64,000 nt of DNA from Berberis thunbergii (lineage: Eukaryota; Streptophyta; Magnoliopsida; Ranunculales; Berberidaceae), in NCBI GenBank assembly GCA_003290165.1, contig QNQO01000460.1:124001-188000 (forward strand). The letters are read 5' to 3'. Both the position numbers and the translations under genes were made by a program. Below are positions 1-10,830 of this stretch, one piece after another. How positions within the stretch are numbered: the stretch's first letter is position 1; each line of letters opens with the position of its first letter. Under the pieces are notes generated by a model. The model was not told the origin of the DNA. It saw only the letters and a list, made by a program, of their open reading frames with translations, and did no database searches.

Positions 1-550
1 TTTTATTCAACATCCGGTCTCTTGCTGCGGTTATTGTGCACAAGATAGCTTCACAAGTAGTCCCTTGTAAAACACCACCTCCATTGCCAGAAAAGAGAAA
101 AGACTTGGGAAGCTTAAGCATTTCTCCAAGCCAATCCATGACAATGCTCTCTAGCTCAGTTGCAGCTGGAGAAGACACCCAGTTGAAACCAACCACATTA
201 AACCCGGTACTTAGCATTTCACCCATGAACCCTGCGACACTCCCATTGGCAGGGAAGTAAGCAAAGTAGTTAGGACTTTGCCAATGAGTAATACCAGGAA
301 TTATCTGTGTTTGGACATCTTCAAGAATGGTTTCTATGGATTCAGGATTGTTTGGAGCGGAGTCTGGAAGAAGTTTACGAAGATAGCCTGGTTCAACTTG
401 GCTTCGAACAGGGTATTTCTCAACACCTTGATAATAATCAGCTAAGAAGTCAATCATAATGTGACCTTGCCTTCTGAACTCCTCTGGGTCTAAAGGGTTC
501 TGAACACATGGTGAGATGCTTTTGAGTTCCTCCACACTGAGACTATCCAT
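1..550 (-). CDS. TYDC: Tyrosine/DOPA decarboxylase, N-terminal part (cut by window edge)
   Basis: On the minus strand an open frame runs from the ATG at 550-548 to the window edge, about 183 codons with no stop. It aligns almost residue for residue with the complete copy at 8435-9967: a [12 protein letters not shown] block, then [24 protein letters not shown] and [15 protein letters not shown]. This is the start of a plant group II PLP-dependent aromatic amino acid decarboxylase, a cytosolic enzyme making tyramine or dopamine. The PLP lysine lies outside the window. The first residues ([11 protein letters not shown]) differ from the other copy ([11 protein letters not shown]), and position 7 of the THWQ region downstream reads PANGS rather than PSSGS, so it is a diverged paralogue, not an assembly duplicate. 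The two genes are head to head about 7.9 kb apart. Whether the rest of the gene is intact cannot be seen. Confidence 0.93.
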   Translation of the reverse strand, partial: MDSLSVEELKSISPCVQNPLDPEEFRRQGHIMIDFLADYYQGVEKYPVRSQVEPGYLRKLLPDSAPNNPESIETILEDVQTQIIPGITHWQSPNYFAYFPANGSVAGFMGEMLSTGFNVVGFNWVSSPAATELESIVMDWLGEMLKLPKSFLFSGNGGGVLQGTTCEAILCTITAARDRMLNK

Positions 551-658
551 TCTGATGGAATGCACTAAGAAGAAAGAACGTTTTGGTTGTGGTGTTTAAA
601 GTTTAGAGAACAACAAAGAGTGTTGTGTTGATGAAGAAATGAAGTGAATGTGGGGGAG

Positions 659-666
659 TTTATATA
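659..666 (-). promoter_or_regulatory. TATA box of left TYDC gene
   Basis: Read on the minus strand this is TATATAAA, about 110 bases upstream of the ATG at 550. The leader between them (CTCTAAACTTTAAACACC, then a pyrimidine-rich stretch ending AGTGCATTC) matches the leader of the copy at 8435, so promoter and leader were duplicated with the gene. Confidence 0.7.
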
Positions 667-883
667 GTTGTGGAGAATACCTGTTGGCTCTTCCTTTATC
701 CAATTTAAGTTATTACCTAATTGTATTTCAGTGGCCAAACACCTGTCCCCAATAGCAATCGCGGTTGTTAAAAAAAAAAAGATCAGAGCTTTTTCCCTTT
801 ACCAAATTAAAATTCACACATCATGCCCAATAATAATTTATTTGGATTAAATAGGTTAGACCTAGCTACTGTGTTCTGAAAAG

Positions 884-1073
884 GGTAAATTCTAGGGGTC
901 GAGGGAGGGAACGAGGGAGGGAGCGAGGGATGGGTGGAAGCCATCCATCTGCCTCGAGATAAGTATCATCACATATTTCGAATTCGATGCACTTATCTCG
1001 AGACGGATGAGTGGCTACCATCCATCCCTAGCCCTCTTTCCCTCGCTCCCTCCCTCGCTCTGTAGCAAAGCTC
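884..1073. mobile_element. Foldback MITE copy 1, 9-bp TSD (Mutator-like?)
   Basis: A 190-bp palindromic element flanked by the perfect 9-bp direct repeat TCTGAAAAG (875-883 and 1074-1082). The left arm has AAATTCTAGGGGTCGAGGG and GAGCGAGGGATGGGTGG. The right arm carries the complement, CCATCCCTAG and CTCGCTCCCTCCC. An inner palindrome is built on CTCGAGATAAGT and ACTTATCTCGAG. No coding capacity. The 9-bp duplication is what Mutator-like elements make; assignment to that superfamily is an inference. Related copies lie at 10831, about 11075, 50191 and about 55110. Confidence 0.75.
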
Positions 1074-1435
1074 TCTGAAAAGTGATGAAGCTGGAACAAG
1101 AAATCCGAGAATTTTGTTGGGTGTCTGACAATTATTTGACATATGCAACATACCTTTTAATTGTGTGGTTTTTATCGGTTTAAGCTAATATAATGATGTA
1201 ATGTGTGGTGTAGACATGAGAAGATGAAAAAAATTAAAGAAAGAGAAGCTTGAAAATTAGCCAAAGTAAAAATAATGTAAAATTAAGTAAGAACAATGTA
1301 GTTGTCAAATATAAACAAAAACAAAATTACCAGAAAAAGAAGTAGAAGAATTAACAAAAAAAGAAAGAAAAAGAGATGAGGAGGAGGAGGAGAATAAGAA
1401 GAGAGATAATAAGAGGAAGATAGAAAAAGAAGAAG

Positions 1436-1840
1436 AAGTGGCGGCCCGGCCAATGATGGAGGGAAGAGATGACGTGATGGAGTGGTGGTGGTGCTTGATG
1501 GAGAAGAAAGTTAAAAAAAGAAGAAGAAGAGATGAGGAGGAGAATAAGAAGAGTTGAAATGAGAAGTGGCGACCTAGTGAGGTTAGCGATGAAGGGGAAA
1601 AGTGGTGGGGTGGTGGTGGGGCGGCCCGGTGAGGCCGGTGGTAGGGGGAAGAGGTAGCGGTGGCGGGGTGGTGGTGGTGCTTGATGAAAAAAACAGAGAG
1701 AGATGAGAAAAGAAAGGTAGTAGGTTTTTTTTTTGTCTGTTTATATTGATGGTATCATCAACAGTGGTGATGTCTTTAAAAAATTAAGGCAATGATTTTC
1801 AGTAAAATTGGTAGTGTCATTTAGTCACTGCCATATACAT
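1436..1840. repeat. G-rich repeat related to the 20138-20730 element
   Basis: Purine-rich sequence with GGTGGTGGTGCTTGATGGA and GGCGGCCCGG motifs, ending in a segment (GGTAGTGTCATTTAGTCACT near 1811) that matches the right end of the element at 20138-20730. Probably a degenerate copy. Its left end was not found. The A/G-rich stretch before it (about 1210-1435) has no gene that I recognise. Confidence 0.45.
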
Positions 1841-2101
1841 TTAACTTTAGGCTATGGCTTTTGATAGTAACATTTCCACTCTTTAACACAAACATTTCTT
1901 ATCTTTATGTCTAATGCTACCACCTTTGTGTCTAACACTATAATCTACTTAATGATACCACCAATTTTCTTATTTTAATTTTCACAATTTTTATTATTTA
2001 TTATTTTCTACGTTTTCTTCTCCGGAGGACAGGAGGAGCTGCCTACCACAAGCCACCACCTCACACTCCTCCTGCCACCCCCTTTCGATCTCGCAACTAG
2101 G

Positions 2102-2205
2102 GTAGACGAAGGTGCATGGAGGAGGAGATGAATCAAAGTGGTGGTAGGTAGACGAAGGTGCATGGAGGAGGAGATGAATCAAAGTGGTGGTAGGTAGACG
2201 AAGGT
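2102..2205. repeat. 46-bp tandem repeat, about 2.2 units
   Basis: The motif GTAGACGAAGGTG begins at 2102, 2148 and 2194, an exact 46-bp period. The unit includes GGAGGAGGAGATGAATC. It lies in a G-rich minisatellite-like region (about 1990-2330) that gives only spurious open frames. No host gene is recognised from 1841 to 2821. Confidence 0.8.
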
Positions 2206-2821
2206 GTATGGCAGTGGGTAGACCAAGGTTGCATGCAGGGGTATTTGGCACGGAGGGGGAGATCGGACAAAGAAGTGGGTAGGAGGCAATGGACAACAGG
2301 GTGGGGCAGTAGTGGCGGAAATGCCCATGCTGTTGTTGTTTTTCTGTGTTGTTTGAAAAGAAATCGTTGAGGCTGAGAAGAGAAAAAAAAAAAAAAAAAA
2401 CTTTATAGTGGTGGTGTTAAAAATGAATTAAAATAATTTAGGTGCTAGCATAAAGGAGGAGTGAAAGTGATGGTGTAAAAACAGTCATTGCCTTAACTTT
2501 TATACTTTTTAAGTAAATGGTAGATTAACTAGGAAAAAGTCCCTTGGTCAATCACCATAATAAATAGAACATTTCCACCAATAATGGAAGTTGGGCTGAA
2601 ATTCAGATTTGGCACCTAAAGTGATTTACCATAGAAAGTAAATATTGGATTTACCCTATAACTAATGCAAGTAAACATTGTGAGTAACACGATATATCTT
2701 GTTACTCCAATCCCATACAAGATCTGGTCGAAAGTGTTATTCCTTTGGTAACATGTATCTTGGGCTAACAAAACCAGATCACAATTGCTAATGTTGCTTC
2801 CCATCTCCCACACCTAATCAT

Positions 2822-3050
2822 CAGGGGCGGATCCAGGATTGCAGACAAAGGGGAGCAAAAAAATAATGGATAATTTAAAATTTAAAATAAATATGATTAA
2901 AATAGTGTTTAAAAGTGTTTTAAGAGAAACATACATAATGAGTCAATGTAGATGCACAGTAAATTTAGGTAAAAGCTCTTTGCGGGTTCTCATATTCTGG
3001 TAACTTGAGATAATGGGTTTTTTAGCAAATAAAATTAAATAACCACTTAA
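2822..3050 (-). mobile_element. hAT element terminus with transposase 3' tail
   Basis: Begins with CAGGGGCGGATCCAGGATT, a typical plant hAT terminal sequence. For about 190 bp it matches the complement of the hAT end at 57907-58256, including the segment that encodes the last residues of the transposase there. The element is interrupted at 3051 by the Harbinger-type insertion. Its other end may be CGCCCCTG at 5089-5096, but flanking 8-bp repeats do not match, so that end is uncertain. Confidence 0.65.
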
Positions 3051-4795
3051 GAGGGGGTATTCAATCATGTATTTTTATAGATTCTGAAAGTTTTTAAAGT
3101 CCTTTAAAATATAGGGGTATTCAATTAAGGATTTAAAACAATACAATGAAATCTATGGGTATTCAAATATAGATTTTAAATGATTGTTTTATAATCCATT
3201 AAAATTATGGGGTATTCAATAATGGATTTTAAACAATATAATAAAATCTAGGGGTATTCAAACAACATGGGATTTTAATGAATTTGTTGACTTGATGGAC
3301 TTTAAAGGACTTTGAAGGATTTATTTGTGAAAAATATAAATATCAAAGTCGTTTCCAAATCCGACCTATTACCCTCGAATTTCAATCTCTCTGCTCCCAC
3401 CAACACTGTGTCTCCTTTCTCAGCAGTGGAACCAGGTACGTTTCCATCCTTTCTCTCTTTTTTGGGATAAAGCTATCGATCTTCTTTTCTTAAGGGTTCA
3501 AACGATCTTCCATTCTTTTCAATCTCTTTCTGTATTTTCTTTGTTATTCTCGGCGGCAATAGAGATCGAAACTTTCAGGTAAGACTTGTTGTTGAACGAT
3601 CGATTTCTATTTCTATTTGTTAGGGTTTAACTTGTTCTATCAATTTTTGTCTCACTGAACATGTTACTGTTGCAATTTCAAGAAGATATCAAGTTAGCTT
3701 TACTGTATATTTGGTTTAGAGGGCTCAAGTTTTCCTTTTATTGATCCCCTTGGTTGATTATTGATTTTTCTTTGTAATGGTAGGATTGATTGTTCTAGAT
3801 GAGTATAGTTTTCAGATGCCTTTCTGTCTTAGAAACTCTACCCTTAAATTCATTGCTTGATAGAATGATTTAAGTGTTTAGTGATAATAATAAAAGTTTT
3901 TTTTTTTTGGGTTGATTGGGGAAAATGGTGATTGGTTTTCATCTATGAATGGATAGTTTTAGTTATCAGATTTCAGGTATAGGTTTCATTGAAGTGCAAT
4001 TGCGCACGGAGCACACACCATTGTAATAGATTAGCTTGAGATATCATGCCCTTGATGTAAAATTGGTTGAACTTTCCAACACCATTTTTTTGGGTTAGTT
4101 GAGTATGAAATGTCTGTTAGTGAAATTGGTGTTTATGTTTGTTTTGTACAAGAGGAAATGGCTGTTTGTGGCCTGGTTAGTGTAGAAGTTGCATATGTTA
4201 GGTAGGTTTGCAGAGGTGAGATGATTAAGAATTTAAGACACATGCTTTGTTATTGCCTTTTCTTTTCAATATTAGTTGAAGATGATTTAGTGGCAACATT
4301 AGGTGGTTACACATGTTCAAGTCTTAATTCAAGTTTTATTTTGTTATTCGGAGAATTTGCAAATATCCCTATCGACTACCATATAATCAAGCTATAATTG
4401 TCTTCACTGCGTGGCACTATACTAGTTTTGGAAGAAAAGTTTCACCAGTTGTCATGTTTTATTGATATTTGATGGATGTTTTATGATTTGTGTTGATATG
4501 GATGACAATGTAGGTGACATTATTTCATAACTTCCTATGATTAATAGCATATTCATAAGAATTTACAGAAATTTATAAGAATCAATAGAAATCCATAACA
4601 ATCCTTTATAAAATTCAGAAAATCCAATAATAAAAATCCATTAAAATTCAGTGGATTCTGTAAATTCCACAAAATCCAGTCACTTAAAATCCATTAAAAT
4701 CCAGTGGATTCTGTAAACTCCTTTGAAATATTTTAAAATCCATGAGATTTAAAGTCTTTCAGACTCTATTAAAATCCATGATTGAATACCCCCTG
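3051..4795. mobile_element. Non-autonomous PIF/Harbinger-type element
   Basis: 1745 bp bounded by near-perfect inverted repeats: AGGGGGTATTCAATCATG from 3052 and its complement CATGATTGAATACCCCCT at 4777-4794. It is flanked by the 3-bp direct repeat TAA at 3048-3050 and 4796-4798. A TAA/TTA duplication with this structure is diagnostic of PIF/Harbinger elements. Subterminal regions hold repeated GGGTATTCAA on the left and AAATCCATTAAAATCC on the right. No transposase frame is present. The interior (about 3350-4500) is unusual: pyrimidine-rich, leader-like, with possible donor sites such as CAGGTACG and CAGGTAAG, suggesting a 5'UTR-intron region either of the parent element or captured from a host gene. 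Confidence 0.85.
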
Positions 4796-4798
4796 TAA

Positions 4799-5595
4799 GC
4801 TTCAAGGATCAAATACCCATTTTGTCAAAGCCTAAACAAATAAACAAATTAAATTAAATTAAAAATCAAATATGAAGCTCTCCTGTACAAAGATGATAAA
4901 TCAGATGCTTAAACAAACATGAAATACCTTATCAAAGCTTAAATAAATATGAAACTCACCCAAAACTTAAACAACTAAACAAATACCCACCAATCTAAAC
5001 ATCAAGATGATTAAACAAACATGAAATACCTTATCAAAGCTTAAATAAATATGAAACTCAACTGCTGGAGAGCAGTAAGGTTTCGTAGCGCCCCTGGTGG
5101 AAGACTCTCCATCTCAGCATACTCATCAATTTATGACTTTATAAGCTTCATCGATTGCCCTGAACTAGGTAGGTCAGGTCAGAGCCAATAAGGTCGATAG
5201 TCTGTTATTTTCACACGAAGAACAATTTCGAAAGTCCTTTCAAAAGATGTACATATATGAAAAGAATTGAAAAAAAGATGCAATCCTTAATGAATATATA
5301 AATTACATGCATTTGAATATATTTAAAAAGAGCCATAAGGAAGATAGGACATGATACAATATAAGAAAATACATGCATGGAATACAAGAAAAATGAGAAG
5401 AGATTATGTGATAGATTTTACTTTAGCCAAATATGACTTAATACTTTCTACACATCTCTCCAAAGGATTTACTTCTTAAATTAAAAAAAGTTGTTACTTC
5501 TAAAACTCACGGAGAGGGAAGGTGAAAGAAGAAACCTGGTGTTCAAAGGAATGAGAGGTAGCACACCGGAGAAGACAAGAAGACCAGAGGACTAA
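4799..5595. other. AT-rich spacer, no gene seen
   Basis: AT-rich sequence with a short direct duplication (ATGAAATACCTTATCAAAGC near 4919 and 5020). It is probably the remaining part of the hAT element split by the insertion at 3051. No coding signal. Confidence 0.4.
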
Positions 5596-5599
5596 CGAA

Positions 5600-5770
5600 G
5601 AAAACTGCTCATCAAGCAAACTAAGCTTTTACCTATTTCTTCCTCTATCTTCTCCAAACTTTAAAACAAACCAAACCATTCTTTCTTCTTCAAATACATA
5701 TTCATCTTTTAGTACATTCCTCAGAATGGGTAATCTCAATGTTGGAGGTTTTGATAACAAAAGCTTCTGA
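5600..5770 (+). pseudogene. TYDC relic: leader plus first codons only
   Basis: The leader TCCAAACTTTAAAACA...ACCATTCTTTCTTCTT...AGTACATTCCTCAGA followed by ATGGGTAATCTCAATGTTGG (ATG at 5726) matches the leader and start of both TYDC genes. Compare ATGGGTAGTCTTAACGTTG at 8435 and ATGGATAGTCTC at 550. After about eight codons similarity stops, and the frame ends at TGA 5768-5770, giving a 14-residue peptide. It is best read as the 5' end of a third TYDC copy whose body was lost. Its sequence after the ATG resembles the right gene, while its leader is closer to the left gene. Confidence 0.7.
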
Positions 5771-5894
5771 AGAATATTATTTGAGACTGTCAAGTAAAGC
5801 AGTCTGTGAAATTAAAAAGTGTAGAATTTTTGTATGAACAAACAATAAATGAAATGAAAACGATCCAAGCAGCAATCCATTGATGTGGGTTCAT

Positions 5895-5985
5895 GCAATG
5901 CACAAATTAAATCAAAGAAGACTATAGTTTCCCACAATTCGGGGATCCTCAAAACCCCTGCTTGCTTTTAAAAAAAAAATTCCTA
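5895..5985 (+). repeat. SINE 3' end fragment
   Basis: GGGGATCCTCAAAACCCCTG, then CTTGCTTTT and an A run, matches the tail of the SINE at 27532-27655 (CGGATCCTATAAAAACCCTG then CTTGCATTTC and an A run). Confidence 0.45.
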
Positions 5986-6298
5986 TAATTCTGAAAATCA
6001 ATTACGATTTTTTATTTTATTTATTTATTATTATTATTATTTTGTTATGCAGAAAGGATTTTGGACAGTTGAGAAATCGCAAATTTGGACTGCATTTAAA
6101 CCCAATCCAAACTTTCTTGGGTTAGGCCCAGTATAATATGTTGGGTACAGTGGACTTTTCATTTGGGCCCAATCAAAATAATATTTCACTTTCAAATTTC
6201 AACAGGATCACTGCACCGAATTGATATATTTGTAGCAATCCCAAATAGTACCACTTATGTGCTGCGACAATTCACCGAACAGTTTCGTAAATGAAATG

Positions 6299-6371
6299 AC
6301 ACAATAATTGGATCGCCGTGAATGATGCTGCAAGTGATACTATTCATGGTGATCCAATTTATTGTATCGTT
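6299..6371. repeat. Imperfect hairpin with about 25-bp arms
   Basis: The left arm ACACAATAATTGGATCGCCG and following TGAATGATG pair with the right arm TATTCATGGTGATCCAATTT and following ATTGTAT, around a short loop. It may be the core of a small foldback element. No host gene here. Confidence 0.5.
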
Positions 6372-6735
6372 TTATTTGTGAAATTGTTTTACAAAATTTT
6401 GCCTAAATTTAGTTTTGACTTAAAATTGTTTGGTAAACTGTTACATCACAAAAATAATATTGTTGGGGTTGTTACAAAACTGTCCATTCGATGTAGTGGA
6501 GATGAAAGTTTATAAATCCAAAGAATGTATGACAAATGACCAGTTGTAAAGAGCATTAAGATGATCAGTCGTATGATCATGTATAGACCACTCACATGAT
6601 GGTTGGGTTTAAAACAAATTGAAAATTAATGATACTCAATGAAACAAAAAAAAAAAAACTTTGATGAAAATAATGCACAAAGTATTACTTAATACTTTTT
6701 TTGGGCCATAATGTGTACTCACACACAATAAATTG

Positions 6736-6927
6736 GCATTTTTGTAACAACCCTCGAAACAATAACAAATTTGAGTTGTAACAGTCCACAAAACAATTTT
6801 ACATATTTTCACAAAAAAAATTTAACTATTTTTCATTTTTTTACTAAATTTAGTTTTGACTTGAAATTGTTTGGTTGACTGTTACAGCTCAAAAGTGTTA
6901 CTGTTTTTAGAGTTGTTACAAAAATGC
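6736..6927. repeat. 192-bp foldback repeat
   Basis: Terminal 16-bp perfect inverted repeat GCATTTTTGTAACAAC (6736-6751) and GTTGTTACAAAAATGC (6912-6927), with further internal complementarity (TGTAACAGTCCACAAAACAA against TTGTTTGGTTGACTGTTACA). The right arm also occurs as a direct repeat at about 6402-6475 (AAATTTAGTTTTGACTT...GTTGTTACAAAA). MITE-like. No target duplication was identified. Confidence 0.65.
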
Positions 6928-8300
6928 TAGTGACTAAATTAAAGACTAGTTTTTTGGTGGTTCATAAAAAAAATTCACCGACCAAACATGTCTAATATTA
7001 ATCATTTTGAATTTGCAAGAAAAATAAGTTAAGGGTATATCTGCTTCATGCTTCACAAATCATAGAATTAGTTCTAGTATAGAATTGGACCACCTTCCCA
7101 TGAACAAATCAGTGCTTTCGGATCAGACTCTCTAAATTTTTTCTAAAACTTTAGATAGAATTGGAAAAATCAGGAGGAAAGGTGTAGTTAGTTCTAGTAT
7201 TTGAAATGCCATAGCTACCCTTTATTGACAATGTGACGTTTAGATCACCTCACTTTCAATGCTCTCACCTAAATAATCAAATCATAGAAATATGTTTCCG
7301 GTCCATTAATTAAACTACACTCTTCATGACTCTTGAGCTCGATCAATTTTTCATAAGAATATTGAATAGATAGGTAATTGATTTGCACGAGATAAGGTAA
7401 CCATAAAACTTTCGTCAATATACTTTATTGGACTTGAATCCGTGTGGTGCATCTAATAGACTAAAGAAGACTAGTGATCTTATCCAGTGTGGTAGACAGA
7501 CATATTTATGTTAATGACATGACAGCTGAACGGTTAGACCGAATGGCACCACTAAATCATAAGTTCAAACCCAAATTTGCGCACGGAAAATATTGAGAGA
7601 TTTTTACTTGGGCAAAATCACCTTGAATGTCAGTTTTTTTACATTAAAAAAAGTAGTTGTTTAGCATATATTAATTACTGAAAGTTGTTTGACCACTTTA
7701 AATTATGGGTGAGCAATTTCGACTTTTAACTCAGTTTAATGAGCGACGTAATGGTCTCATTTTAGGGAGAAAAAAACAAGGAAAGCGTTGTTGTAACAAA
7801 AATTTGGCCACCTTTTCTATCAAATCACTGTCCCAACACAAGGTTTCCCTAATTCTGTGTTTGGAAGATGAAACTTTAGTGTAAGTCTATGAACTAATCA
7901 AACAGATCTTGTAAGTGATGGATCGCAATCACCAAATGCAAGGCACAAGTTGGTTGTCGATAATATCTTAAGATCAAAATCGGTCAGCTGAAAATATTGC
8001 TTCTATGCACGTTTACGCAAGGACTGACCAAACATGAAACATCTAGCAAGTCTTCAGCAGCCAAAAGTTCTATATTTGTTGGATTCTTAGGAGGTCAAAA
8101 ATTAACATTTGTTAACTTGGTTTCAGACTATACGCGCTATTGATGTTTAACAACTCCTTTATTTAATCAGCCATGACGGGTATCAGAATGTGCTTGTGTG
8201 TTTTGCTATTTTTATGGTTAACAAGAGCATCTCAACTCCTTCCTTTATGCTAAACAAAGACCCAGACCTCAATGTACTTGTTTGAATGATGGCTCTGAAG
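6928..8300. other. Upstream region of right TYDC; SINE relic near 7516
   Basis: AT-rich. At 7516-7640 a SINE relic is visible: ATGACAGCTGAACGGTTAGA and AAGTTCAAACCC match the head of the SINE at 27532. Otherwise no gene. The last few hundred bases are the presumed promoter of the TYDC gene at 8435. Confidence 0.45.
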
Positions 8301-8315
8301 TTGGACTCTCTAACC

Positions 8316-8323
8316 TATATATA
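8316..8323 (+). promoter_or_regulatory. TATA box of right TYDC gene
   Basis: TATATATA about 110 bases before the ATG at 8435, the same spacing as in the divergent copy at 1-550. The leader GTTCTCTAAACTCTAAACAC also matches that copy. Confidence 0.7.
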
Positions 8324-8434
8324 CTTTCACCATTTTCTTCATTTCCTCATCAAGAAATCTAACCTTTGCCTCTCCCGCTTGTTCTCTAAACTCTAAACAC
8401 CACAACTAAACCATTCTTAGTGCATTTCTTCATA

Positions 8435-9967
8435 ATGGGTAGTCTTAACGTTGAAGATCTTGAAAGCATATCACCATGTGTCCAGAATCCATTAGACCCA
8501 GAGGAGTTCAGGAGGCAAGGTCACATGATGATTGACTTCTTAGCGGATTACTATGAAGGAGTTGAGAAATACCCAGTTCGAAGCCAAGTTGAACCTGGTT
8601 ACCTTCGTAAACTTCTTCCCGAGTCTGCTCCAAATAATCCTGAATCCATAGAGACCATTCTTGAAGATGTCCAAACACAGATAATTCCTGGTATTACTCA
8701 CTGGCAAAGTCCTAACTACTTTGCCTACTTCCCTTCCAGTGGGAGTGTCGCAGGGTTCCTTGGTGAAATGCTTAGTACCGGATTTAATGTAGTTGGTTTC
8801 AATTGGATGTCTTCACCAGCTGCAACTGAACTAGAGAGCATTGTCATGGATTGGCTTGGCAAAATGCTTAAGCTTCCAAAGTCATTTCTCTTTTCTGGCA
8901 ATGGAGGTGGAGTTTTGCAAGGGACTACTTGTGAAGCCATCTTGTGCACATTAACTGCTGCAAGGGACCGGATGTTGAATAAAATTGGGCGAGAAAATAT
9001 TGGTAAGTTGGTTGTTTATGGATCTGATCAAACCCACTGTGCAACACAAAAAGCAACTCAGATTGCAGGTATTCACCCAAAGAACTTCCGAGCTGTTCCA
9101 ACTAGCAAATCTGATGCTTTTGGCCTATCAGCACAAGCTCTAAGGTCAGCTGTGGTTGCTGATATAAAAGCTGGGCTAATCCCATTGTTCCTGTGCGCCA
9201 CAGTTGGGACAACATCATCAACAGCTGTGGACCCAATTGGGTCACTGTGTGAGGTTGCTAAAGAGCACTCGATGTGGGTTCATATTGATGCAGCTTATGC
9301 AGGAAGTGCTTGTATTTGCCCGGAGTTCAGACACTTCATCGATGGGGTAGAGAATGCAGACTCTTTCAGCTTCAATGCACATAAGTGGTTCTTCACTACT
9401 TTGGATTGTTGTTGTCTTTGGGTCAAAGACCCAAGTGCACTTGTCACTGCTCTTTCAACGAATCCAGAGTACTTGAGGAACAAGGCAACCGAGTCCAAGC
9501 AAGTTGTTGATTACAAAGACTGGCAAATAGCACTCAGCCGTCGGTTTAGATCCTTGAAACTATGGATGGTTCTTCGTACCTATGGTGTTGCTAACTTGAG
9601 GAGCTTTTTGAGGGGGCATGTGAAGATGGCCAAGAACTTTGAAGGACTTGTTCTCAAGGATGAGAGGTTTGAGATTGTTGTTCCTACCAACTTTGCAATG
9701 GTCTGTTTTCGACTTCTACCTCCAAACAACAAGAAGGCTGTGAATGGGGGGACAAATCATGAGCTAGAAGAGACCAATGAGCTCAATCAGAAGTTGCTAG
9801 AGTCGATCAATGCATCTGGTCGCATTTACATGACACACGCAGTTGTTGGAGGCATATACATGATTCGATTTGCGGTGGGTGCTTCACTTAGTGAGGATAG
9901 ACATGTTACCATGGCATGGAAGGTTGTTCAAGAGTATGCGAATGCCACACTGAATACTACAATCTGA
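8435..9967 (+). CDS. TYDC: Tyrosine/DOPA decarboxylase, complete and intronless
   Basis: 510 residues in one exon, the usual length for plant type II aromatic amino acid decarboxylases. These PLP enzymes release CO2 from tyrosine or DOPA to give tyramine or dopamine, feeding hydroxycinnamic amides or benzylisoquinoline alkaloids. Visible: the N-terminal [12 protein letters not shown] helix, the PLP-stacking His201 (QTHC), HIDAAYAG with the PLP-binding Asp, and the Schiff-base Lys317 in NAHKWFF. Catalytic-loop Tyr346 (NPEYLRNK) is retained; in the family Phe here makes aldehyde synthases, so decarboxylation is expected. Ser368 (ALSRRF) is the residue found in tyrosine-type enzymes, where tryptophan decarboxylases have Gly. 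The ATG at 8435 is chosen because the open frame further upstream begins only at a GTG. The reading frame is intact. Substrate preference is inferred from these residues. Confidence 0.96.
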   Translation: MGSLNVEDLESISPCVQNPLDPEEFRRQGHMMIDFLADYYEGVEKYPVRSQVEPGYLRKLLPESAPNNPESIETILEDVQTQIIPGITHWQSPNYFAYFPSSGSVAGFLGEMLSTGFNVVGFNWMSSPAATELESIVMDWLGKMLKLPKSFLFSGNGGGVLQGTTCEAILCTLTAARDRMLNKIGRENIGKLVVYGSDQTHCATQKATQIAGIHPKNFRAVPTSKSDAFGLSAQALRSAVVADIKAGLIPLFLCATVGTTSSTAVDPIGSLCEVAKEHSMWVHIDAAYAGSACICPEFRHFIDGVENADSFSFNAHKWFFTTLDCCCLWVKDPSALVTALSTNPEYLRNKATESKQVVDYKDWQIALSRRFRSLKLWMVLRTYGVANLRSFLRGHVKMAKNFEGLVLKDERFEIVVPTNFAMVCFRLLPPNNKKAVNGGTNHELEETNELNQKLLESINASGRIYMTHAVVGGIYMIRFAVGASLSEDRHVTMAWKVVQEYANATLNTTI

Positions 9968-10830
9968 GGAACAACTAATCAAAACAGGGGGGAGAACAAA
10001 TTGGTTGTGCTGGTTTTATTCATATACTAATTCCTTTTGGTTAATTCTTCTTTTGTACTTCTTCCTGGTATTTTTTTGTTTATGTTGGACAACTACATTG
10101 TTTTACTTAATTTACATTATTTTTACTAGCTAATTACTTAATTTACATTATAGTATGAGGATTCAATTTTCATCGTGGATTCAATACCTTAATACTTTAA
10201 CAAATGAAAATGCCTCAAAATACCTACGTTATTATTTTATTTTTCATTGTTTTACCTAATTTTTATAATTATAGACTACATAATATCTTAACAATTGAAA
10301 ATGCCTCAAAATACTTACTTTTTGTAATTCAAAACTATTAAATACTACAAACATAAATCATGGCTAAAAGATATGTAAAAAGACAAATATATTCATATTC
10401 CTAGACACATTGACTTGGTGTTGTTATTTATGTATTTAAATTTTAATTACATTGAAACGAGTGGAATATGCAATTTAATATTTTCTCAAATTTGTTTCAT
10501 GTCCCTAAAACACAACTGATCGATTCTTGCTTAGTAATCTGTAAGTAAAAAAATAAAAAAATTGAAAGTAAACTTATGATTGGTTTTAAGAAGGTGAATA
10601 CATTTTGAAAATTGATCACTTAAATTAAAGGGTATAATGTCTTTCTAATTATTTTTAATTCATGGATTGAGTTTGTGGCTTTTAAGAGTTTTTAATTATA
10701 AAAATAATTTTTTGACACATTTTTAATTGTTAGAGTATGATGTAATAAAAAACTGTAAAAATTAAGACTTATAAGTCATTTTCCCTTCAATTTTTCCTAG
10801 CGAAAAGTGGTGGTGGTATGCAGTACCACC
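9968..10830. other. 3' flank of TYDC, AT-rich, no gene seen
   Basis: AT-rich sequence with small duplications (AATGCCTCAAAATAC at about 10209 and 10300). No coding frame of note. Confidence 0.4.

Noticed and set aside
36..260. Plus-strand 74-residue frame
   Set aside because: Antisense shadow of the TYDC gene; the same shadow appears at 8725-8949 in the other copy.
2616..2813. 65-residue minus-strand frame
   Set aside because: AT-rich chance frame near a transposon end with no conserved motif.
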